Shown: piece by piece, positions 56,735-64,000 of the stretch
How the letters are laid out: every line of letters starts with the position of its first letter
How positions within the stretch are numbered: position 1 is the stretch's first letter
Assembly: GCA_001599815.1 (NCBI GenBank)
Contig: BCIA01000003.1
Coordinates: 4,464,001-4,528,000 of the forward strand
Direction of reading: 5' to 3'
Length of the DNA: 64,000 bases
Source: Furcasterigmium furcatum
Taxonomy: Eukaryota; Ascomycota; Sordariomycetes; Glomerellales; Plectosphaerellaceae
Notes under the pieces: generated by a model
What the model was told of the DNA's origin: nothing
Databases searched by the model: none
The model's input: only the letters and a program-made list of their open reading frames with translations
Translations under genes and position numbers: made by a program

Positions 56735-58170
56735 GGCGATGTGTCGGCTTTGGTGTGAGGTTGTATGACGTTGAAGGAGTTTGATGCTTGAAAAGGTAGG
56801 TTGAGACCGTAGGAATTCGGTCGAATTAAGAGTGGCAAGTCTCACAGAATCCCGATCTTGAGCTGCAGGAAATATGTAGTAGTGGTCGTCCAGATTCGAG
56901 GTACCGGCGCAAAAGAGGTCGCGTGGGTGCCTGGACGAAGGATCATGAGGTCAGCGTGATGGTGGTGATGGTGTGGTGGGTTGAGGTTGGAGTTGGCTGG
57001 ATGTCTTAACACGCTTATTAGTAAGGGGGATGCACTAACCACCAAGCTGGCGGCGGGCTGTTCCATAGTGGAGCCTGTTTCACCGGGCCGTTACAGCAGT
57101 GGCGTGATGCCAGTTGACGGGAACTTCTCCATCCCGTTGAAGAAAGTTGGAAGGTGCATCCAGGCGCTTAGGTAAATTCCATCCTCTCGCTCTCCTTGGG
57201 CCCCAACTTCGACAAAACATCAACCACGAGAGAAGCGGGCAACATGGACACCACGGCAGACCTCACGACGGAGCTGGCAGGCCAGGACGGCTGGACCCTC
57301 AGAAGGCTGCCGGCCACCAACACAGCGGCGTCGTCCTGCAGACAATATGCACGCCAAGGGTCCACAAGCTCATCCTTCATCGTCGTTGTCTCCAACCAGC
57401 AGACCAACTTTGAGGCCAGGATTCGACTCGATGCTTCACAAGGCTGCACCCCTCTTTGACGAGCTGCAAGTGCTGGCCTCGGGAACGAAGGGCCTACAAT
57501 CTCCCCGGTTATCCTGCCAGGCATGAGGTGCTTCTCTCGGCCATATCCACCGCCTGCAGGTGATCGGAGCCTGGCCACCGCTTCTCTCGAAGTTGACAGG
57601 TCGTCTCCCGCCAGTGGATATCAATGCCCCCGTGGCGAGAGCACTGGCGGAGGATATCTAGTACTACTTGCTATACGGACTCTCCCAAAGTTGGTAGTGG
57701 TACCAAGTAGGGAGTGCTCGTAATCTTCCGTGTCCTCGCCCCTCCGTACGACTCCTTCGTGGTCAGCTTATGCAGCTCCAGCAGCAAGTACCTGCATCGT
57801 CTTGCATGCTATCGAGACGCTTTCTCCAGCTCAGCACAGCACCCCACGGATCCAGATCCCAGACGCGCGCGGATAAACCGTCACTCTCGCCAGTTGGCTG
57901 CCATCCATGCTGTCACGCCTTCAAGTCATGTCCACTCGGATCGAGCCGGCCGTGACGGGCCCTATCGCCCTATCATGCATGCCCTCCCTTCGAGTATCGG
58001 TCTCAAACCTCTGAAGCTATTCCGAGCTTCTCCTGACCTACCTCCCTGCTTGTCTTCCCTGACCACCATCCCCTCGTGCACCCGATCTCCCCAGGCCGGC
58101 AGAATCAGCCCGACACTGTCCATCCAGGCTCATACTTAGCCATTGATAACTTCCCTTCTCATTTACCATC
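56735..58170. promoter_or_regulatory. Divergent region before the hydroxyacid dehydrogenase
   Basis: About 1.4 kb. Short overlapping ORFs (for example 57168-57578 -) show no domain. The last 150 bp before 58171 are CT-rich. Confidence 0.45.
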
Positions 58171-59449
58171 ATGGCAGAACCAGCAAACACGCCCTACCCC
58201 GCCTCCACCCCACGCTCTATCTCCCCAGTCGTCGCCCCTCGTTCGGCTGGAAACACGCCACCAGCTCCCGCTCTATCATCCTTGCGCCCCTTGACCGCGC
58301 TTCACAGGCTGGCCCCTTCAACACCTTCGAACAAGCCCATCGTGCTACACATTGGTGACCCGATCAAGTACAACCCGCGCACATATGCTCAATTCACCTC
58401 CAACTTTGAGGTCATTCGCCCTTCCACCAAGGAGCGCGAGCGCGATGAGTTCAAACGCGCCTTGAGTGAGAACCGATGGGGTGACTTTGAGGCCATCTTC
58501 AGGCCCTTTTGGGGCACAGGTGGCGAGATGGGCCAGTGGGACGAGGAGCTCATCGCCCTTCTGCCCAGGAGTGTGAAGGTCTTTGCCAGCGCCGGTGCTG
58601 GCTTCGACTGGGCTGATACCAAACTCCTAGGCCAGCGAGGTGAGCTCACCCTGCCCCGACCCTGCCCCTTTCACCATTCTTTGTCACTGGACCATCCTAA
58701 TCAGACCACCTCCAGGCATCATATACTGCAACTCGGGCCTTGCTGCCGCCGATGCCGTGGCAGACTTCGGCATCGCCATGATCATCTCCACCTTCCGCCA
58801 CCTGCCATGGTGCATCTCTGCCGCCGCCGCCCCGGACACCTTCCAGGACTGCCACACCCGCGCCACCGCCGTCTCACACACCCTGCGCACCCAGACGCTT
58901 GGTCTCATCGGCCTCGGCAACATCGGTGCCGGCATCGCCGCCCGCGCCCACCATGGCTTCAATATGAAAATCCACTACTACGACGTCTTCCGCAAGGCCC
59001 CCGAGCTCGAGGCCTCCCTGGGCGCCGTCTTCCACACAACCCTCGATTCCCTCCTCCGCACCGCTGACTGCGTCGTCCTCTGTACCCCGGCGGCCGGCAA
59101 GAACGGCGCAAAGTTCATGTCAGCCGCCCAGCTCTCCCGGTTCAAGCCCGCGGCGCGCTTCGTCAACGTCGCCCGCGGCTCGCTCGTTGACGAGGAAGCT
59201 CTCGCAGAGGCCCTCGAGGCCGGCATCCTCAGTAGCGTCGCCCTCGACGTCCACGATGATGAGCCGAACGTCCNCCCCCGCCTCAAGGCGTTCGCGGGGA
59301 CCAAGGCGCTGCTGACGTGCCATAATGCTGGGGGCACCGTCGAGACGCACGCCGGGTTCGAGGAGCTGAGCATGCGGAACATCCTGGCCGTGCTTCTGGG
59401 CAAGGACGCGCTGACGCCGGTGAACTTGCAGTATCTGGAGCGCGGGTGA
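58171..59449 (+). CDS. D-isomer-specific 2-hydroxyacid dehydrogenase
   Basis: A 400-residue NAD(P)-dependent oxidoreductase in two exons, 58171-58639 and 58716-59449, joined G|GC. It reduces 2-oxoacids such as glyoxylate, hydroxypyruvate or branched-chain oxoacids. The Rossmann motif is LGLIGLGNIGAGIA. The catalytic triad is visible as Arg in NVARGSLVDEEAL, Glu in DVHDDEPNV and His in LLTCHNAGGT. The substrate-domain segment FASAGAGFDWADTKLLGQRGIIYCNSG matches fungal glyoxylate/hydroxyisocaproate reductases. The first about 55 residues are Pro/Ser/Thr-rich and lie outside the fold. One undetermined base at 59274 makes one codon (CNC) ambiguous two codons after EPN; the frame is unaffected. 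Confidence 0.94.
59274..59274. other. Undetermined base (N)
   Basis: A single N inside the dehydrogenase coding sequence, in a C-rich run. It is a sequencing or assembly ambiguity. Related enzymes usually have His after EPNV, which would need A at this position. Confidence 0.95.
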
Positions 59450-59738
59450 GCTGCGCCGGCCGAGCCGGGCTCGGGAGAATCTTCGAGGGCGGCACGATTA
59501 TGTAGCCAGCGGTAAGAATGTCCATCTGAAGAGAGGAGTGGAGGAACTTACATCTTGATTTATCCGGATTTCATATAGTCGGTAGACGGCGCTCAAGAAT
59601 GCAAGACGCATCGATGGAATCACGGAGGAGATAGCAAAATAGCATCTCATCATTGCCGCAAGTATCCTGCCAGTAAAGCCCTAGCCAAACGCCATGCCGT
59701 CCCCCGGTTTCCAGTCCGGATAAAAATGTGTGGTATCA

Positions 59739-61367
59739 TCATGCCTTTGGCTTTTTCCTCAACATCCCCGCGCCGAGGACGTTCACCTTGTTGCTCGGCT
59801 CGTCTCCCTTGCCGCCCTCATCTGCCTGCGGCCTCTTACGCTTCACCAAACCCGTGAGGTTCGCGACAGCCACCGTCGCAGGGACATTCTGCCCCTCTGT
59901 AATGGCGGGGAGCTCCTGCTCGCCGACAATACCAACACCCCACGTCTCGCCCATGCCGACCTCCTTGACCCATCGCTTCATGCTCCCCGTTGCGAGCTCG
60001 AGGTTCGCAAAGTCCAGGTGCAGCAGCAGCTCGACGGAGCGTTTGTAGTCGCTCTCGGAGATGATCTTCTGGCCCCTGCCCTCGGGCGGCCAGAAGTAGT
60101 ACGCGCTCGTCGCCTTCTGCTTGAGGAGGTAGTTCTTCTGCCTGGTCTTTATGCGCGGCTGGCGCGTCTTGACGGTGCCCGTGAGGCGCTTCTTCTTTTT
60201 CTTCTTGCGGTCGGGTTCTGTCTTGATCGGCGTCCCGTCAGGGGCGGGCTTCGTGGGGAAGAGCTTACGCGGCGTGGTCAGAGGCGTTGTTGGCGGCGCG
60301 GCCCGCTGCTTCTTGGGCGTCACGGGCGGCTCGGAGGAGTTGAAAGACCCGCTCGGCGTGGGCAGGGGCACTTCCTTGCCCTCGGGCTTGTGCTGACCCT
60401 GGGGATCGAGGACGACCCAGATGAAGCCCGTCATTCTGCCGCTGGAGCATTCCTGACGGTAGGCGAGCATTTCCCAGAACTGGTCGAGAGACTTAATGCT
60501 CTTCCACATGCCGGTGGTCTGCATGATCTTGGTCTTGGCCGCCTCCTCGTCCAGTTCGTCCCTGAATCGAGACTTGGGATCATCGGGATATCGAGGGATA
60601 AGGCACCGCGGGGGCACCCAGTCGAACTCCCCAGTGTAGTGTGACACCTTTCGCAGAGCATCCTCCAAAATCCACTGTGAGGCGCTTCCGGCCGTTCGGG
60701 GCAGGAAAGCCCGCGTCTCGTAGGTGTCGAGCCCCGGCACCACAAGGTAGCCCTTCACATCGCCCCAGCTTCCGAGCTTGCCCTTTGGAGGGTTCTGCAC
60801 GAGGGGATCCAGGACCCTGCACCACCACTTGACGAGCCCCCGGTCGTCCAGGACATGCTTTGCCTTGTTCTTGATGCTGCCGGGGAACAGATACTGATCC
60901 TGCGCGCGGGCAAACAAGCTGACCACCGATTGTATGTCCTTCCGCCGCCGAGTCTCTACCAGGTGCGACAGGAATGCGCCGCAGACGGTCCGGATGGGCG
61001 AGGGTGTGCCTTTCGGAAGTCCCAGGAGGGACAGATAGCCGGTCGAGTCGGCCTTGGAAACGAAGAAGGTGCTCGAGTGCGCAGTTGTGAAGAGAAGGAT
61101 CTCGATGGCCATGACAGGTACCGCGCCCGCACCGTCCTTGCCGGCCTGCTTTCCATCGACGGTGAGGGTCAGGAAGTGGCTCTCGCGGTAGGTCTTATCC
61201 TCGCGCTCGCCGGGAGGGGCAGAGCAGAGGGCAGATGCCTTTGTCGGAGGGGTCGAGAAGTGGTAGACGCCAAAGTTGTATCCCTTGGGCAGCACCTTGG
61301 CGAGCTTATCGACGAGTTGCCTGCCGGGTGCAACTCCGGCGGCCGTAGAGCGGGCGGGAGTCGCCAT
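59739..61367 (-). CDS. RTT109: Histone H3 K56 acetyltransferase RTT109
   Basis: An intronless 542-residue fungal-specific histone acetyltransferase of the KAT11 family. It acetylates H3 Lys56 (and Lys9) with histone chaperones Asf1 and Vps75 during replication. Recognisable segments are LAKVLPKGYNFGVYHFSTPP, MAIEILLFTTAHSSTFFVSKADSTGY, KGYLVVPGLDTYETRAFLP, FDWVPPRCLIPRYPDDPKSRF, KSLDQFWEMLAYRQECSSGRM (near the acetyl-CoA pocket) and LLLHLDFANLELATGSMKRW near the C-terminal end of the domain. A disordered insert of about 70 residues contains TP repeats and a seven-Lys-type basic run. The last about 70 residues are variable and end with basic MLRKKPKA. It is divergent from the mitochondrial ribosomal gene. 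Confidence 0.95.
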   Translation of the reverse strand: MATPARSTAAGVAPGRQLVDKLAKVLPKGYNFGVYHFSTPPTKASALCSAPPGEREDKTYRESHFLTLTVDGKQAGKDGAGAVPVMAIEILLFTTAHSSTFFVSKADSTGYLSLLGLPKGTPSPIRTVCGAFLSHLVETRRRKDIQSVVSLFARAQDQYLFPGSIKNKAKHVLDDRGLVKWWCRVLDPLVQNPPKGKLGSWGDVKGYLVVPGLDTYETRAFLPRTAGSASQWILEDALRKVSHYTGEFDWVPPRCLIPRYPDDPKSRFRDELDEEAAKTKIMQTTGMWKSIKSLDQFWEMLAYRQECSSGRMTGFIWVVLDPQGQHKPEGKEVPLPTPSGSFNSSEPPVTPKKQRAAPPTTPLTTPRKLFPTKPAPDGTPIKTEPDRKKKKKKRLTGTVKTRQPRIKTRQKNYLLKQKATSAYYFWPPEGRGQKIISESDYKRSVELLLHLDFANLELATGSMKRWVKEVGMGETWGVGIVGEQELPAITEGQNVPATVAVANLTGLVKRKRPQADEGGKGDEPSNKVNVLGAGMLRKKPKA

Positions 61368-61822
61368 TGTGGAGGCTGCAATTGATCAATTGATGATTCC
61401 GCAGGGCCGGGGCGGAGGTCTGCTTCAGCACATGCTGTCTTCGAGCCTCCTTTGACTCGTTGGGAAAAGGTCTGGGACGAAGCGAGATCCGCAAGAGGAA
61501 GAGATGCTGAATCGCGACGCGTTAAGAAGATGTTCCAGTTGAGTCTCGGGAAGCTGACGGAGATGTGGGGACCTCGGCTTGGGCGCTATCTCTCAACGGG
61601 ATTAGCGCATCACGATGCCGGGAGGGAATGATCGCGAGACCACGTGACCATGGAGCTTTCATCTCGAAAAAAGTTATCGGCGAATCGAGCCATCGTCAAC
61701 TCAGGAGGAGTGCCGCCATTGTCGCCCTCACAACCCAATTGCGCCCCAAAACAGCTGCTGAGCCCATGCCGGCATAGGGTTCGACGTCTCCTCCCACAAT
61801 TTAACGATCGAATTCTCTTCCG
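61368..61822. promoter_or_regulatory. Divergent promoter of RTT109 and MRPL15
   Basis: A 455-bp bidirectional promoter. No TATA box was recognised. Confidence 0.45.
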
Positions 61823-62754
61823 ATGGCCACCAACAGCCCCCAATCGGCGGCCTTCGCCCTCACCAGGCGTGCCCTCCAGCAATGCCGCCAGGCCCGGTCC
61901 TCCAGGGCAACATCTTCCCTCCAATCCGCCTCCCGATCCTTTTCTACGACACAGGTCAAGCCACAGACCGATAATATCTCCCGGCAAACGGCGGAACGGT
62001 CGGGGGAAGTGAAGGAGTCCCGGCCGCGATGGTCATACACCCCGGAAGCCATGAAGGCTCCCTTCTCGCCGCATCGCGTCAAGGATCCGTCTCGCAAGGT
62101 TTGGGCCGTCAACGACGACCCCAAGAAGCTGGAACAGATGTACCAGCGGCTGTTGGGCCCCGGCGCCGACAGGCTGTTGCCTGAGGAGATCAGGTGGCTG
62201 GCCGTCACGCACAAGAGCTTCGACCAGGGTAGGAGAGGCTTCAACGACAGGCTGGCGTTCTTGGGTATGTCTCTGCACATGGTCTTCTCGCGTAGGGAGC
62301 TAGCTAACGAGGGGAATCAGGTCGGCAAGCTGTCGTTCTCGAGGTTACGCAGAGCATCCTAACCAGCGCGCCGGGCCCGGGCGCCAGTGTTGCGGACGAG
62401 CACGGCCGCGCGCCGTTCCGAGATGCCGCCGTCTCGAGGCTGGACAACCTGAACGAAAAGCTACCCCACGATATCATGTCCCGGGAGAAGCTCGAGCGTC
62501 TGGCCTTCGACGTCGGTCTGGACAAGGTTATGCGGTGGAAGCCCAGGCTGGTACGTGTATTGAAGAGCCCCCTCCTCGACAGAAGCTGACGTTATCTCTC
62601 TGTCTAGCCCGAGAACCTTGCCGGTTCCGGACAGCAAGTCGTCCTCAACGGTGCCATCCACGCCATTATCGGAGCCATCTCCCTCCAGCACGGCGCCGAG
62701 GTCGCCTCGAAGGTCATCAGGGAGAGGATACTGGCCCCCCTCAACCGCCAATAG
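61823..62754 (+). CDS. MRPL15: Mitochondrial large-subunit ribosomal protein mL57 (MRPL15, RNase III fold)
   Basis: A 272-residue protein in three exons: 61823-62264, 62321-62550 and 62608-62754, with joins G|GT and phase 0. An Arg/Ser/Gln-rich mitochondrial presequence occupies about the first 45 residues. The RNase III-like domain follows: RLLPEEIRWLAVTHKSFDQGRRGFNDRLAFLGRQAVVLEV, then SREKLERLAFDVGLDKVMRW and QVVLNGAIHAIIGAISLQHGAEVA. The catalytic acidic signature of true RNase III is not retained (FNDRLAFLG in place of the NERLEFLGD-type motif), consistent with the structural fungal mitoribosome protein rather than an active nuclease. Confidence 0.93.
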
Positions 62755-63706
62755 GTCAGGGAGGGTGCCAGCTGTTAGAGAAGATTGTATTATCAATGTA
62801 AAACAACTAAGCCATCGCAGAACCCCATGCATTGCCCGTTTCTGTGTCGGCTTATCTTCCTTGGCTCTCCTGCAATCCATTATACATCTAACATAGCAAC
62901 ATACTTCGGAGATGAGGTCTGATGCCGTGGAGATATGGCATGGTGTGTCTCATGCCCATATGCCTGAGATTCATTTTAGTAGCCAAATGGCCCGATTATC
63001 CGTGAGGGGGTGAGGGGGCCAGTGACTTGGTGAGTTTGATGGTGGGCGGTGGTAGCACGAAGAGGAGTGACAGGTGCCGAGCTTGATGCGACTTGCCGAA
63101 GGGATATTAAGCGCGATGTGAGTGACAATGTTGTGAAGATTGCCTCAATTTTCTAGGACTGACTGATAATATGGAGTCAACTTGTGAAGGGTTACGGACT
63201 TGAACGAGGCGGTGGCCTCCATGATGATGGGAATCGGCGACGTTCTTTCGACCACAGACAAGATCGACCAAGCGTATGTGAAAAGGTTTGATTTCCAATC
63301 CTCTGTACGCGCAGTACTGAGCTATTTTGCCTGTATCTCACTCGGATTGTGGTTTCCTGCCTGTGATTGGAGTCAACCTGAGTCGATCTACCTTCCCCCT
63401 TTTACCCCTGAGTCCCACCCTGACCTTCACCAGCAGCGCCGACACCCGGGACTCGTACACACGTCAACACTATTTGCCAGCTGGTGATGCAACACAGATT
63501 CTGACGTGTCCGTGTCATGTAAGATACATACAAGTAGGTGTGATTTGGACGACAGGGGCATGTGCATACCACGAGCATTTGACCATCCCCTATAAAGGGG
63601 GCCATCTTTGTGGCTCCAAGGTCTCGAGAACCCCAAACCACAAACATCTACACTCGTCCTATCAACAACAAAGGCATCTTTCACTATTTACCGAAACAGT
63701 CTCGAG
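62755..63706. other. Intergenic, upstream of the last small ORF
   Basis: About 950 bp with short ORFs. A clear TATA box lies at 63591. Nothing else was recognised. Confidence 0.55.
63591..63596 (+). promoter_or_regulatory. TATA box upstream of small proline-rich ORF
   Basis: TATAAA flanked by CCCC and GGGG, 116 bp before an ATG. The leader between them is A/C-rich with CAACAACA-type sequence, as in many inducible fungal genes. Confidence 0.55.
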
Positions 63707-63802
63707 ATGGCCGACCCTCGCCCCAAGCCTCTGCCTCTGCCGTCCCCTTCCCGGCCGGACCCCAAGCCAAAGCCGCCGGAGCCTCTCCCCCCTATTCAAT
63801 AA
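63707..63802 (+). CDS. Possible small proline/lysine-rich peptide
   Basis: An open frame of 31 codons, starting 116 bp after a strong TATA box. About half of the residues are Pro and it contains repeated P-K-P units (RPKPLPLP, PDPKPKPP). Alternatively this is the first exon of a gene that continues past the window end, since the frame stops about 200 bp before the edge and I see no matching donor. Another frame (63610-63942) is open for 110 codons over the same DNA. Support is weak and rests on the promoter context. Confidence 0.3.
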   Translation: MADPRPKPLPLPSPSRPDPKPKPPEPLPPIQ

Positions 63803-64000
63803 GCAAGTTGTCCGCACGCCCAGAAAAAGAAAATGATTACCTAAGTGTTCCGAGTCCTGACAAATCCCAAGACTACGCACCCATCAGAAAAGACAGGGGG
63901 CAGCAGTTGGAGAGTACACGAAGGGAAACACGATGCCTATGACAGTGGCGGGATCGGCTGAGCAATATCCAGTCAGATAGTTAGCCAGCTAGAGGACATT
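63803..64000. other. Window end
   Basis: Nothing recognised. The sequence stops within what may be a transcription unit that began near 63620. Confidence 0.5.

Overview
The window is nuclear DNA from a filamentous ascomycete, most likely a Sordariomycete. Its genes carry short GT-AG introns (about 45-100 nt), CT-rich leaders, occasional TATA boxes and moderately high G+C, and the families are fungal ones: Zn2Cys6 regulators, an ENA sodium ATPase, RTT109, OPI1/CCG-8 and UV-damage endonuclease. I rebuilt exon structures by hand from splice signals and reading phase. Every model given exon coordinates closes to a whole number of codons.

Layout. 1-8.2 kb: a sugar-type MFS transporter (+), a Zn2Cys6 regulator (+) and a convergent regulator with two zinc fingers plus a Zn2Cys6 cluster (-). 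8.7-9.6 kb: the complex I N2-cluster subunit (+). 11.1-14.6 kb: an ENA-type Na+ P-ATPase (-). 14.6-22.7 kb: about 8 kb without a supportable gene, with PacC-like hexamers on the ENA side. 22.7-25.5 kb: a membrane-anchored protein whose RING finger appears to be split by about 300 residues (+). 27.9-30.1 kb: UV damage endonuclease (-). 31.3-33.1 kb: a cytochrome P450 (-).

35-45 kb is a gene-dense housekeeping stretch: phosphatase inhibitor 2/GLC8 (+), LCL2 (-), mitochondrial ribosomal protein bL27m (+), an acidic nuclear-type protein with a C-terminal cupin-like domain (+), a class II aldolase/adducin protein (-) and an RKM4-like SET methyltransferase (+). 47-50 kb: an unrecognised protein (+) and the AP-1 mu chain (-). 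52.8-56.7 kb: OPI1/CCG-8 (+) and a polytopic membrane protein (-). 58-62.8 kb: a D-2-hydroxyacid dehydrogenase (+, containing one undetermined base), RTT109 (-) and mitochondrial ribosomal protein MRPL15/mL57 (+). A small proline-rich ORF behind a clear TATA box ends the window.

There is no operon logic here. Neighbours mostly share divergent or convergent intergenic regions. The only plausible functional group is the transporter followed by the Zn2Cys6 regulator at 1-6 kb. I saw no transposon, tRNA, rRNA or CRISPR array. The most unusual items are the split RING protein with two long introns, the cupin-tailed protein with a zinc finger completed across a splice junction, the zinc cluster built from three exons including a 29-nt microexon, and a GC-AG intron in OPI1.
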